From the NCBI GenBank assembly GCA_020284085.1, contig JACEVL010000145.1:82501-146500 (forward strand): 64,000 nt of DNA. Reading direction: 5' to 3'. Shown here in pieces: positions 1-10,284 of the stretch. The notes under the pieces are model-generated. The model had not been told where the DNA came from. It worked only from the letters and a program-made list of their open reading frames with translations, and made no database searches. How positions within the stretch are numbered: position 1 is the first letter of the stretch; every line of letters starts with the position of its first letter. Source of the stretch: Aporrectodea caliginosa. Lineage: Eukaryota; Annelida; Clitellata; Crassiclitellata; Lumbricidae. The translations under genes and the position numbers were made by a program.

Positions 1-62
1 TAAAGGAGGAGGGCGACGCTATTGATCTTTGTTATCACACAGTGTCGTTAAACTGAAACTGT
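1..62 (-). repeat. R1 dispersed repeat
   Basis: Reads GGAGGAGGGCGACGC and then GTGTCGTTAAACTGAAAC, the reverse complement of the R1 family. The window edge cuts off the GGCGGAGTT end. Confidence 0.75.
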
Positions 63-407
63 AACTACTAAGATACTCTGTGCACACCACCGGAAATTTT
101 GCCACGATCGGTATGCATATCGGCGCTCCTGCGCAGAGGTACAGCAAGAAAACGCTCCTATACCGAAGTAGCTAAGTGTATTGGCTGAGATACATACCTA
201 CGTTATCTTCTGTGAGGAGATTGTATTTATTAAATGCATTGGTCATGTTGTTGATCTATAACGAAGGGATCCGTAATTTCCCAAGACGCTCGGATACATG
301 TTAGAACGGTTTCCCAAGGGATCAACCAAGCCCCAACTTTATTCTACCATTGGCCGAAGATCAGGACGGTAGGCTAGCAGAGACATAATATGAGAATCAA
401 AGACAAA
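63..407. other. Unassigned sequence
   Basis: No reading frame, repeat family or RNA gene recognised here. Confidence 0.4.
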
Positions 408-570
408 ATACATGCATACATACACACATATATACATACACACGTACATACATACATACATACATACATACACACATATATACATACACACGTACATACA
501 TACATACATACATACATACATACATACATACATACATACATGCATACATGCATACATACATGCATATAGA
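408..570. repeat. (TACA)n microsatellite
   Basis: TACA/CATA tetranucleotide array interrupted by ACACGTA and ATATA variants. All reading frames across it are low-complexity artefacts. Confidence 0.95.
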
Positions 571-582
571 TTGAGTATTACT

Positions 583-636
583 GGAGAGGCGCTTTATAAA
601 TCTGTAAATACAATACAATACAATACAATGTATATT
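583..636 (+). mobile_element. L2-like LINE 3' terminus
   Basis: Carries GAGGCGCTTTATAAAT followed by an (AATAC)n tail, the terminal signature shared by the LINE copies in this window. Only the last ~50 bp remain. Confidence 0.65.
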
Positions 637-639
637 TAA

Positions 640-785
640 ACAAAATTAGCAGGGGCAGATTATAAAGTCACACATGCACAACTAATAGGACTACAAGTAC
701 ATGCAATACGAACAATGAAAACTGTTCAAGATTATTACGCACCTCTTTTAGGTGTAAGATTCGCCCTATATACATGTAGGTAAAA
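640..785 (+). repeat. Duplicated LINE-flanking segment
   Basis: The segment (AGTGAAAACTGTTC-type core, then TTATTACGCACCTCTTTTA) recurs behind the same LINE tail at about 5,185-5,330, with a shorter third copy at 5,340-5,420. The LINE end and its flank were therefore copied together. Confidence 0.55.
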
Positions 786-835
786 GTTAAAGAGCCGTTT
801 CCCCCTCGGAGCGCCGTTCGAGCAACTGCCTCAGA

Positions 836-1101
836 AGTTTCACTCGACGGCGTGGATGTCCGATGCGTACGCCTTGACGGGGCGAGGGGCTTCAGCCGAT
901 CCTGACTTCTGGCCAGCCAGAGAAGACGAGTTCAGCCCGGTCTGACTTCTGGCCAAGCGGAGACGAGGATCGGTGACCAAGATACGCAGGGGCAAAGTTA
1001 CCTCCGCCACTGAATCGTTCGTGCATTGCACCTCCGTGCTTTGTGCCAGTATCAGTGCCAGTCCCAAGCCTGGAAGAAGGAGGAGGGCGACGCTAAGGGT
1101 C
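836..1101. other. GC-richer unassigned segment with embedded R1
   Basis: Contains a short internal duplication of CTGACTTCTGGCCA and, at 1,040-1,104, an R1 copy in minus orientation (CCAGTCCCAAGCCTGG, then GGAGGGCGACGC). The frame happens to stay open into the downstream reverse transcriptase, so the long ORF beginning near 973 is a chance fusion. Confidence 0.5.
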
Positions 1102-2187
1102 TTTGGAATCTCTTCCTTGCCTCTTCAGTGGCTTTCTTCATACCTCTCTGATCGCTCTTCATCTACTGTCTTCCATTCGTCGCGTTCCCCTTGGATCCCC
1201 GTACCTATTGGCCTTCCCCAGGGTTCTGTGCTCGGTCCTCTTCTCTATATCCTCTTTACTGCTGACCTTGAATCTGTTCTCGCTTCTAGTGCTCTTTCTA
1301 GCCACTCATACGCTGATGACCTTCAGTCCTACTTGCATTGTTCTGTAAGGGATGCTTTGAGTGCTGTTCGCTCGATGTCCCGTGCAACTGACACTCTGTC
1401 TGCCTGGCTTTCTTCCAATCGCCTGAGACTAAATCCTCTTAAAACCCAGTTCATATGGCTGGGTACCCGCCAGCAGCTGGCAAAACTTGACCTGAACCTT
1501 CTTGCAGCTGAATTTCCTCTAATATCATTCTCTACCTCTGTACGAGACCTTGGTGTCATCCTTGATCAGGAACTAACCTTTACTAAACACCTCTCCTCTT
1601 TGTCTCGCTCCTGCTTTTACCATCTTCGTCAGCTTAGGGTCGTTGCTCGCTCTCTTTCAACCTCTGCTGCTTCTACTCTTATCCATGCCTTCGTCTGCTC
1701 TCGTCTAGACTATTGCTCTTCTCTTTACACTGGTCTTCCTCAAGTCCGCTTGTCCTCCCTTGAGAGGGTCTTTCGGTCTGCGGCGCGCCTTGTTGGTTCC
1801 ATTCCTCGCTGTGGTAGCGTATCCTCCTACATGCATCATACTCTGCACTGGCTTCCCCTCCGGCAGCGTATCCTATATCGGCTCTGCACTCTCGTCTGGC
1901 AAAGCGTCTTGGGTTCAGCTCCTCGCTACTTGTGCACCATCTTCACTCTCTCTTCGTCTATTAAGGGTCGCTCAGCCCTCCGTTCCTCTTCTCGGGGTGA
2001 CTTCTTGGTTCCACATGCCCGCACTGCTACTATGCAGCACCGAGCATTCTCTGTTGTTTGTCCAACAGCGTGGAATGTCTTGCCATCTTTCCTTCGGTTA
2101 TCTCCTCGCATTCACTCGGCTTCCTTCTACGCCCAATTGAAGACTTTTCTGTATGATCAGGCCTGGCTTGGGAGCGCCTCTGAGTAG
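1102..2187 (+). CDS. L2-like non-LTR retrotransposon ORF2, C-terminal reverse transcriptase (5'-truncated)
   Basis: Encodes the second half of a CR1/L2-type reverse transcriptase and the region after it. Recognisable blocks in order: PLQWLSSYLSDRS, the palm motif PQGSVLGPLLYILFTADL, the catalytic YADD box (about 1,308-1,319), SSNRLRLNPLKTQFIWLGT, the DLGVILDQELTF block, then HSF-type thumb and tail with LDYCSSLYTGLP, LHWLPLRQRI and AFSVVCPTAWNVLP. The endonuclease and N-terminal RT are missing, which is normal 5' truncation. The frame is open to the stop at 2,185-2,187. It cannot move by itself, but the lack of stops suggests a fairly young insertion. Upstream residues derive from an R1 repeat, not from the element. 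Confidence 0.9.
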   Translation, partial: FGISSLPLQWLSSYLSDRSSSTVFHSSRSPWIPVPIGLPQGSVLGPLLYILFTADLESVLASSALSSHSYADDLQSYLHCSVRDALSAVRSMSRATDTLSAWLSSNRLRLNPLKTQFIWLGTRQQLAKLDLNLLAAEFPLISFSTSVRDLGVILDQELTFTKHLSSLSRSCFYHLRQLRVVARSLSTSAASTLIHAFVCSRLDYCSSLYTGLPQVRLSSLERVFRSAARLVGSIPRCGSVSSYMHHTLHWLPLRQRILYRLCTLVWQSVLGSAPRYLCTIFTLSSSIKGRSALRSSSRGDFLVPHARTATMQHRAFSVVCPTAWNVLPSFLRLSPRIHSASFYAQLKTFLYDQAWLGSASE

Positions 2188-2240
2188 AGCCCTTGAAGAG
2201 GCGCTATATAAATTTTATGATTGATTGATTGATTGATTTA
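2188..2240 (+). mobile_element. LINE 3' UTR and (TGAT)n tail
   Basis: GAGGCGCTATATAAATTTTA followed by (TGAT)n ends the element that starts near 1,102. Tails made of short repeats instead of poly(A) are typical of CR1/L2 elements. Confidence 0.85.
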
Positions 2241-2689
2241 TACAGTTAGTCGTTAACTAGTCCAAAAGAAGAAAGAGCCGTTTATCTACATCAAATTGTA
2301 TATTTATGAATTGTAATTTTGTTTATGTCGTTAACCTTCGCAGGACGGAGAGGGGTAAATAATTACCCCAGGGGTGTTTGAATGCTGATTGCGGAGCAAC
2401 CGTTGGCAGTAATAATTTGACGTTCCATGTGTTTACAAGTTAATACCTCTGACATATTCTGACACCAAAGCCAGGAAAATGTCATGTTGGGGGAAGAAGA
2501 TTTTTGAGTTCAAAGTGTCCTGGGGTAAAAATTTACCCCTCTTCGTCCTCGACGTCGTTAATTATTCGTTCATGGTGAATATGCATTTTTCAAAGATATT
2601 TTTCATAAGTAACCTGTAATCAGAAATAAAGTACTGAATCTACCGTGGAATTCGATTTCAATAGTTGCAATAATTTTGGGAGTGCACTT

Positions 2690-3315
2690 TCCAAGATGGC
2701 GGCCAAGATGGCCGCCAAAACACAGAAATATGCATATTTCAGCTCATAGGTAGGCTACAATGACAAATGAACTCTCCAATTTCGTAGTTCCGAGGTCAAG
2801 GAATCCATTTATTGTAGTGAGAATAGTCTGTCAATACTACTTTCCAAGATGGCGGCCAAGATGGCCGCCAAACACAGAAATATGCATATTTCCGCTCATA
2901 GGTAAGCTACAATGACAAATGAACCCTCCACTTTCATAGTTCCGAGGTCAAGGAATCCATTTATCGTAGTTAGAATAGTCTGTCAATACCACGTTCCAAG
3001 ATGGCGGCAAGATGGCCGCCAACGCACAGAAATATGCATATTTCAGCTCATAGGTAGGCTACAATGACAAATGAACCCTCCACTTTCATAGTTCCGAGGT
3101 CAAGGAATCCATTTATCGTAGTGAGAATAGTCTGTCAATACTAATTTCTAGATGGCGGCCAAGATGGCCGCCAAAAACAGAAATATGCATATTTCAGCTC
3201 ATATGTATGCTACAATGACAAATGAACCCTCCACTTTCATAGTTCCGAGGTCAAGGAATCCATTTATCGTAGTGAGAATAGTCTGTCAATACCACTTTCC
3301 AAGATGGCGGCCATC
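2690..3315 (+). repeat. ~152-bp tandem units, direct half of inverted array
   Basis: About four units, each starting CCAAGATGGCGGCCAAGATG, then ATATGCATAT, then TGACAAATGAAC and TTCCGAGGTCAAGGAATCC. Unit anchors (GACAAATGAAC) lie at about 2,762, 2,912, 3,065 and 3,217. Confidence 0.9.
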
Positions 3316-4350
3316 CCTTAGAGGTAAATTGGTATTGGCAGACTATTCTCACTACGATAAATGGATTCATTGACCCCGAAACTATGAAAGTTGAGGGTTC
3401 ATTTGTCATTGTAGCATACATGTACCTCTGTTTTGAAATATGCATATATCCGGGTTTGGCGGCCATCTTGGCTGCCATCTTGAAGTGGTATTGACAGACT
3501 ATTTTCACTACGATAAATGGATTCATCGACCTCGGAACTATGAAATTGGAGTGTTCGTTTGTCATTGTAGCATACCTATGAGCTGAAATATGCATATTTC
3601 TGTGTTTGGCGGCCATCTTGGCCGCCATCTTGGCCGCCATCTTGGAAAGTGGTATTAACAGACTATTCTCACTACGATAAATGGATTCCTTGACCTCGGA
3701 ACTATGAAATTGGAGGGTTCGTTTGTCATTGTAGCATACCTATGAGCTGAAATATGCATATTTCTGTGTTTGGCGGCCATCTTGGCCGCCATCTTGGAAA
3801 GTGGTATTAACAGACTATGCTCTCTACGATAAATGGATTCCTTGACCTCGGAACTATGAAATTGAAGGGTTCGTTTGTCATTGTAGCATACCTATGAGCT
3901 GAAATATGCATATTTCTGTGTTTGGCGGCCATCTTGGCCGCCATCTTGGAAAGTGGTATTGACAGACTATTCTCACTACGATAAATGAATTCCTTGACCT
4001 CGGAACTATGAAATTGGATAGTTCATTTGTCATTGTAGCATACATATGAGCCGAAATATGCATATTTTTGTGTTTGGCGGCCATCTTGGCCGCCATTTTG
4101 GAAATTAGTATTGACAGACTCTTCTCACTACGATAAATGGATTCCTTGACCTTGGAACTATGAAAGTGGAGGGTTCATTTGTCATTGTAGCTTACCGATG
4201 AGCGGAAATATGCATATTTTGTGTTTTGGCGGCCATCTTGGCCGCCATCTTGGAAAGTGGTATTGATAGACTATTCTCACTAAGATAGATCGATTCCTTG
4301 ACCTTAGAACTATTAAAATTGATACTTAATTTTTTATTGTACCTTACCTA
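3316..4350 (-). repeat. ~152-bp tandem units, inverted half of array
   Basis: The same unit in reverse orientation about seven times, anchors (TTTGTCATTGTAGC-type) at about 3,399, 3,555, 3,718, 3,870, 4,021, 4,176 and a decayed last one near 4,330. The turn point is near 3,315. Together the halves can fold into a stem of ~600 bp. Confidence 0.9.
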
Positions 4351-4544
4351 TGAGCTGCGATATTAAAAATTGCTTTGGGGTAAAAAATTACCCCTCTTCG
4401 TCCTCCGTGTATCGTAAAATGTCTTCGTCCTGCGAAGGTTAAACAATGAACACTAATAACATTTCAAAGTTATGTTTGGACAGTCTTAAATGGTGTCTTT
4501 TGGACGCTATGAATTCATTTAACTGCACTGTATATGTTTTAAAT

Positions 4545-4590
4545 TGTCGTCAACGGCCTTTGATGTCATGCATATGACGACGTTAAACCT
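4545..4590 (-). repeat. R2 box (TTATGACATCAAAGG variant)
   Basis: Reverse complement of a variant box in which the middle reads ATGACATCAAAGGCCG; sister boxes at 21,150, 26,605, 39,655 and 51,090. Confidence 0.65.
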
Positions 4591-4639
4591 TGTTCTAAAT
4601 AAAGTTCTGTATAGCACTCCGTCACTGTTCGCTTTGTGA

Positions 4640-4684
4640 CAATGCCAGTCACAAGCCTGGATAAAGGAGGAGGGCAACGCCATG
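4640..4684 (-). repeat. R1 fragment
   Basis: CAGTCACAAGCCTGG followed by AAAGGAGGAGGGC, directly abutting the SINE-A fragment downstream. Confidence 0.65.
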
Positions 4685-4906
<222 letters not shown>

Positions 4907-5029
4907 ATGGTCTTTGTTATATTAGTGGTCGTTAAACAGTAAACAAGCAAGCAAGGTTCTGTATATTATATGGTTTGAGGAACGTAATGAAATGTATGTT
5001 CGATCTGTGACCTCAACTGCGCTATTGCA

Positions 5030-5178
5030 GTCTGTTCTCGTTGTCTTAAGACGTTTCGTTTTTCGCAGGGCGCTTTGCACTGGGAGCACCTCTGATTGTT
5101 TATACTAATGTCAGAGGCGCTTTTTGAATCTGTAAATACAGTACAACACAATACAAAACAATACAATACAATTCAATG
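5030..5178 (+). mobile_element. L2-like LINE 3' terminus
   Basis: TTTGCACTGGGAGCACCTC then GAGGCGCTTTTTGAATC and an (AATAC)n tail. Closest relative in the window is the copy ending near 58,790. Confidence 0.6.
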
Positions 5179-5184
5179 TATATT

Positions 5185-5570
5185 TGAAAATATTCACACG
5201 TTCATAAATAAATATAAATAAGTTACCTCGATTAATGACAATCATACAAACAGTGAAAACTGTTCAAAATTATTACATACCTCTTTTAAGTTTGAAACAC
5301 GCCCTATAAGTAAAAGCAGAAGAGCAGATTATGTATTGTGTGATCGAAACCCGCTTAAAATAAATTACGCACCTCTTTTAAAAACACATTCATCCTATAA
5401 GTTAAGGCAGAAGAGCGTTGTGTATAGCTGTCAGGGAAGAAGGACGAAGTGTTATGAAATTATTTGGTCTTTGAACCTAACTGCGGGTATTGCAGTCTCT
5501 TCTTGTTGTCTTATAATTATTTAAGATGTTTTTATTTTCGCAGGGCTTTTCGCCTCTGATTCGAGAGGCG
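5185..5570 (+). repeat. Duplicated LINE-flanking segments
   Basis: Two partial copies of the segment seen at 640-785, followed by another decayed LINE end (CGCAGGGCTTTTCGCCTC). Confidence 0.45.
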
Positions 5571-5574
5571 ATCT

Positions 5575-6018
5575 GACTTCGGATCTGAATTCTGATTTGT
5601 TTCCAATCTGAATTATAATCTGACTTCTGATCAGAATTCGGATCTGTTTTCTGATCTGACTTCCTATCTGAATTCTGATCTGACTTCCTATCTGAATTCT
5701 GATCTGATTTCCTATATGAATTCTGATCTGACTTCCTATCTGAATTCTGATCTGACTTCCTATCTGAATTCTGATCTGATTTCCTATATGAATTCTGATC
5801 TGACTTGACTTCCTATCTGAATTCTGATCTGACTTCCTATCTGAATTCTGATCTGACATCCTATCTGAATTCTGATCTGACTTCCTATCTGATTTCTGAT
5901 CCGACTTCCTATCTGAATTCTGATCTGACATCCTATCTGAATTCTGATCTGACTTCCTATCTGAATTCTGATCTGACTTCCTATCTGAATTCTGATCTGA
6001 CTTCCTATCTGAATTCTC
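5575..6018 (+). repeat. 24-bp minisatellite
   Basis: Unit close to CTGATCTGACTTCCTATC followed by TGAATT, repeated about 18 times with few substitutions. It keeps an open frame only because the unit length is a multiple of three. Confidence 0.95.
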
Positions 6019-6106
6019 AGGTTACACGTGCGCTGATGTATTCGTCCAATCTACAACACCTCCTGGTCATCGTTCGCCGCGATTGACCTTTCCGTTGTCA
6101 TCAGCT

Positions 6107-6200
6107 ATGGACATCCGGCGTCTCTCCGCTACTCCTCCTCCGTCGCAGGTGGCCTCTTTCCTCTTCCAGCTATTCCTCTTCCATCTGACCATCAGCCAAG
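6107..6200 (+). CDS. Candidate first coding exon: signal peptide
   Basis: ATG at 6,107 has G at -3 and G at +4, a good animal initiation context. The 31 codons read MDIRRLSATPPPSQ and then a hydrophobic run VASFLFQLFLFHLTI before SQ, which looks like a signal peptide. The exon ends at a strong donor, CCAAG|GTAGGT, in phase 1, the usual phase after signal-peptide exons of IgSF and other modular secreted proteins. Phase-1 acceptors lie 555 bp downstream (6,756) and at the Ig exon (23,579). Seen: start, hydrophobic segment, donor. Inferred: that it is transcribed and joined to either. An alternative reading treats CTCTTTCCTCTTCCAG inside it as an acceptor. Confidence 0.4.
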
Positions 6201-6264
6201 GTAGGTCATGACCTCTGACCTATTGTTCGCAGGTGCGTAAAGATAGCATATGCTAATGTTGTCT

Positions 6265-6500
6265 GCAGTCCAGTGTCTAGTCTTGTCAACTCTAGTCTAG
6301 TCAAGTCTAGTTTAGTCTACTCTAGTCTAGCCTACCTTAGTCTAGTCAAGTATAGTATTAGTCTAGTCTAGTCCAGTCTTGTCAATTCTATTCTAGTCTA
6401 CTGTAGTATTCTCCTGTCTTGTCATGTCTAGCTTAATTAAACCTTGTCCGTCTGTCTAGTCTGGTCCAACCTTGTCTTGCAAATTCCAGTCTAGGTGTCT
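6265..6500. repeat. Degenerate (TCTAG)n array
   Basis: Repeats of GTCTAGTCTAG with many substitutions; no coding frame. Confidence 0.85.
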
Positions 6501-6596
6501 CCTGTCTATTCTATAGTCATAACCAATATAGTTCAGCAGTATGATCTAACATCTCTTATCTCTGTCTTACATCCATCCATCTGTTATCCATTTGTC

Positions 6597-6745
6597 AATC
6601 TATCCATCCATCCATCCATCCATCCATCCATCCATCCATCCATCCATCCATCCATCCATCCATCCCATCCATCCATCCATCCATCCATCCATCCATCCAT
6701 CCATCCATCCATCCATCCATCCATCCATCCATCCATCCATCCATC
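6597..6745. repeat. (ATCC)n microsatellite
   Basis: Nearly uninterrupted ATCC tetranucleotides, one break near 6,664. Its pyrimidine-rich + strand runs straight into a possible splice acceptor at 6,754. Confidence 0.95.
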
Positions 6746-6755
6746 TGTGCTTTAG

Positions 6756-6988
6756 CACAATCCAACCTGCCTGTGCTCCTTGAACTTCCACGGCAAATCC
6801 TAATCAATCCCTTGGGGGACATTCCGTCCATCTACAAAGTTTCTCCTCATCCGGGTCCATCCATCGTCGACCACCCGCAGCGGACCACCTTCGACGACCG
6901 CGGCACGATCAAAGCCCTGTCTGCCAGATCAAAGCAGCCGCATAGATTCTCGCTTTCAGCTCCGCACCGCGCAGGCTACCCGGAATAA
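6756..6988 (+). CDS. Candidate second exon, unknown domain
   Basis: An open frame of 76 codons in unusually GC-rich sequence, preceded by CTGTGCTTTAG as a possible acceptor and entered in phase 1. Joined to the 6,107-6,200 exon it would place S and A at -3 and -1 of a signal cleavage site (ISQA, then [11 protein letters not shown]). No domain recognised and no good phase-1 donor inside, so it would be terminal or the call is wrong. The frame ends at TAA 6,986-6,988. Confidence 0.25.
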
Positions 6989-7819
6989 TCTAGCGATTAT
7001 TCGAATCATCGGTTCCGGGTAACGAGTAGCGGCGGCGTGACCGCCCACCCCTCCGCCCAACACCTTTAATCAACCAGCCCCCGGTCAAGCCTGTCCAGCG
7101 CCCGATCGGAGAGTTGACATCTATAGTCAGAGCGGTCATATCCACTTAGAAATTAGGGGAGAATTTCCCTGGCGGGTGCGTGAGGGTGTGAGTGAGGTGG
7201 GTGACTGGCGATGCGAGGGGGGACTTATGAGTAGGTTTGGCCGTCGTGTTTTGGTCGTTAGGTGTCGGTTGTGGCCCTTGGGCGACGGGCGATGTTCTGT
7301 GAGGATTTGCTTTGCAAATTCACCGACGAGAATTTGCGAAACAATTAGACAAGGGCCGACGGAAGAAGGGAAAGGGACGATCGCATCTGGTCCAGGGAGT
7401 ATGACTGTCTCGGATGCTCTTAAGTGGCTGTGGTTAAGTTGACGGTGACTGTTATGGAACTCTTCATCATTGTTACAGCCTTGCTGTGGGTTTTGCTGTT
7501 TAGTGGCGTTGCTATGGTTACTCTTGTCGTTGTTGGCATGGAGCTTACGGCGGTTGTTTTGTTAATGACCAGCAATTTGAGTGTATTGTTTGACGGAAAT
7601 CTAGCAATCATTGATTACATTGACCCTATTCTTTAAGTCTGTCCAGTGTCACATCTCTGACTCATAGTATCAGTTGCCTGTAGCCCTCTCGAATAAGCTT
7701 GTGCCCGAGTCTAGCTTTCGATTTGCACTTGAGAAATTTGAAGTTTACATTCTCCAATCTGCCTGATTTGTTCAGCTAATGCCCTGGTCTATAACCGAGA
7801 CTACTGTAACTCGCTTCTT
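6989..7819. other. Unassigned, GC-richer
   Basis: Short frames near 7,176-7,442 and 7,424-7,636 have no recognisable motif; the latter is a hydrophobic run from GTT-rich sequence. Nothing else recognised. Confidence 0.35.
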
Positions 7820-7879
7820 ATAGGAGCATTCACTCTGGATCACGTGACAATGTTTAGGTAAGTCAAAACAAATGTCAAA

Positions 7880-8022
7880 ATGCCGTCGACTTGTGTGAAA
7901 GATTGTACAAACAGACATAGAAACGATGAAGAAATTAATTTTTATCGGTTTCCTCTTGGACGAAAGCGAGAGAAGAAGCTGTGTAAATGGGTTACAGCAG
8001 TAAATCGCAAGGAATGGCGACC
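7880..8022 (+). CDS. THAP zinc-finger domain fragment, left arm
   Basis: From ATG the frame reads MPSTCVKDCTNRHRND, then FYRFPLGRKREKKLCKW and VNRKEWRP. This is the start of a THAP domain: C-x(4)-C near the N-terminus, the F-x-x-F-P segment and the conserved W. THAP domains are C2CH DNA-binding modules found in P-element and Kolobok transposases and in host regulators. The later C-x2-H half of the zinc site is absent because the palindrome centre interrupts it; the frame runs to 8,071 through the inverted arm and is meaningless there. Probably a broken transposon N-terminus. Confidence 0.6.
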
Positions 8023-8040
8023 TGCATGGCGCCTTCATTC

Positions 8041-8183
8041 GGTCGCCATTCCTTGCGATTTACTGCTGTAACCCATTTACTCAGCTTGTCCTCTCGCTTT
8101 CGTCCAAGAGGAAACCAATAAAATGTAATTTCTTCATCGTTTCTTTGTCTGTTCGTACAATCTTTCACACAAGTCGACGGCAT
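8041..8183 (-). CDS. THAP zinc-finger domain fragment, right arm
   Basis: Inverted copy of the left-arm coding segment, initiated at 8,183 on the minus strand. It differs by substitutions (H/Q, N/T, R/W, K/D, C/S) but has no frameshift. Both cysteines of the first zinc pair, the FP pair and the domain tryptophan are kept. Same truncation after WRP at the palindrome centre. Confidence 0.6.
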
Positions 8184-8243
8184 TTTGACATTTGTTTTGA
8201 CTTACGTAAACATTGTCACGTGATCCAGAGTGAATGCGCCTAT

Positions 8244-8579
8244 CGTCATTTCGAAAGCTAACTTGATGCAACTTCAAGGGGTCCACAATACCTTGACTAG
8301 GGCTGTTACTAAACTCCACATATCGTATTCGTAATCGTAATCGTAAAGTCATAATTTCTAAAGCGTTACTCTAAAGCTAAACGCAAGGCACCGGGTTAAT
8401 CACGAACGCTGCGTCGTATCAGAGGGGTTGTCCAGAGATCGATGTCCAGTGGAGGTCAGAGTCCGGTTGCCAGAGAGATCAGAGAGAGAGGTGGCAGAGC
8501 AGCTGCTAAGGCGGGTTTCGATGAGGATGAGAAAGCTCGGAAGGCAGAGGATGGGATGGATTATTGTCGGAGATATCCC
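8244..8579. other. Mostly unassigned, with short (TCGTAA)n
   Basis: A (TCGTAA)n run at about 8,325-8,350 resembles a LINE tail in inverse orientation. The rest may be decayed LINE sequence but shows no safe match. Confidence 0.35.
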
Positions 8580-8960
8580 ATTTAACTTAAATCACAACAT
8601 TGGCTGCCAATAGAATAGCGAATAACTTTCAAGACTAGGCTAACTGTGTACAAGACTCTACATTTCGATTAGCCTTTTACCTTCAGACCTTATTAACTCC
8701 AAAGACATCTCTATTCAATCCAAGCTTCCGACTGCCTCATTCTAAACATTCCGTGGACAAGAACAGATCTGGTGGCGCATCTTTTCTGGTGATGGCCCTA
8801 GACTTTGGAACTTTCTTCCGGCAAAAGTTCGCTCTATAAAGTCTGATCTTGCTTTCAGATCTCAACGAAAAATTCATCTCTTCCTCGATTCAATATATCC
8901 GTGGCCAGGCGTAGCCTTTTACCGTGTCTTCACGGACTCCCTACTTGGCTTTCGACCGAA
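8580..8960 (+). pseudogene. L2-like LINE ORF2 C-terminal remnant
   Basis: In changing frames one reads SQHWLPI, FKTRLTVYKTLH and then GPRLWNFLPAKVRSI followed by a lysine-arginine tail, the conserved order at the C-terminus of L2-like ORF2. Several stops and frameshifts. Confidence 0.65.
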
Positions 8961-9118
8961 TCCTACATGGAATTTGGCTGGCACAACGATCTTTCTTAGT
9001 AACGAATATCGACCATGACTTGAACTATTCAAGGGGCTATTTGCGACGCTACTTGCATTGTTGTTGTTGTTGATATTGCTAGTATTGTTATTATTGATTA
9101 ATATTATTGATTATCGTT

Positions 9119-9527
<409 letters not shown>

Positions 9528-9751
9528 TTATCATTATCATTATCATTATAATTATTAATACTTTCATGGTTATTATTATTACTATTTTTATTATTATCAT
9601 TTTTGCCCCACGACCGTTTCCTAAAGTGGCTTTCACATATGCTGCGGCTAAAATTGAAACGTTCTTACTCCACTGAGGGCTGTTTGGTCTTTCCTGCGGG
9701 ACAAGGCGTTGCCCGCCGGGACCTGCTATGTTACCAAGTGATTGATGTAGG

Positions 9752-10215
9752 AACGGAAGGTGGGATGGATGGAAGGAGGGAGGGATGGAAAATGGAGTGA
9801 TGGAAGGAGGGATGGGTGTAAGAATGGATGGATGGAAGAGGGTGGAAGAAGGGATGGATTTAGAAGAAGAGATGGAAGGAGAAGGGAGGGATGGAAAGAG
9901 GGAGGGATGGAAAAATGGAGTGACGGAAGAAGGGATGGATGGGTGTAAGAATGGATGGATGGAAGAAGAAAGGGGTGGAAGAAGGTATGGATGGAACGAG
10001 AGATGGAAGAAGAAGGGAGGGATGGAAGGAGGGAGGGATGGAACATGGAGTGATGGAAGAAGGGATGGATGGGTGTAAGAATGGATGGATGGAAGAAGGG
10101 ATGGAAGGAGGGAATTATGGAAGGAGAGATGGAAGAAGAAGGGAGGGATGGAAGGAGGGAGAGAGAGAGATTGAATATAAACAAGGGATGGATGAAGGGC
10201 GGAATGGAATGACGG
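9752..10215 (+). repeat. Purine-rich GGAT/GGAA minisatellite
   Basis: Almost entirely G and A on the + strand, with a higher-order repeat of about 125-130 bp (GGATGGGTGTAAGAATGGATG recurs, shown in part as GGGTGTAAGAATGG, at about 9,809, 9,939 and 10,071). Confidence 0.93.
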
Positions 10216-10284
10216 AAGGACATAATGTGGCGGTACTTCCGAAAGGGGTAACGGGTACAGTTTGGATTGACAGGTTTAATTAAA

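Larger units (their letters stand above)
2335..4438. mobile_element. TTAA-flanked non-autonomous DNA transposon, 2.1 kb
   Basis: Flanked by TTAA at 2,331-2,334 and 4,439-4,442 and bounded by the perfect inverted repeat CCTTCGCAGGACG. Each end also has a subterminal palindrome of the form GGGGTAAATAATTACCCC. No transposase frame is present. TTAA target duplication is used by piggyBac and Kolobok elements, so this is probably a MITE-like passenger of one of them. The flanks joined across the element read GTCGTTAAAC, an R1/R2 box, which marks the landing site. Confidence 0.8.
7820..8243. repeat. 424-bp palindrome with THAP-coding arms
   Basis: Two 203-bp arms (7,820-8,022 and 8,041-8,243) are inverted copies with about a dozen mismatches, separated by an 18-bp spacer that contains GGCGCC. 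Outer ends read GCATTCACTCTGGATCACG. No target duplication was found outside the arms. Confidence 0.93.

Noticed and set aside
973..1101. Extension of the reverse transcriptase frame to 973
   Set aside because: The added residues come from an R1 repeat and unassigned sequence; RT homology starts near 1,102.
5575..6018. CRISPR array
   Set aside because: Continuous tandem repeat without unique spacers, in a eukaryotic context.
5521..6086. Octapeptide-repeat proteins on both strands
   Set aside because: The 24-bp minisatellite unit is a multiple of three, so open frames arise without selection.
7424..7636. Small membrane protein
   Set aside because: Hydrophobic because of GTT-rich sequence; no homologue recognised and no supporting signals.
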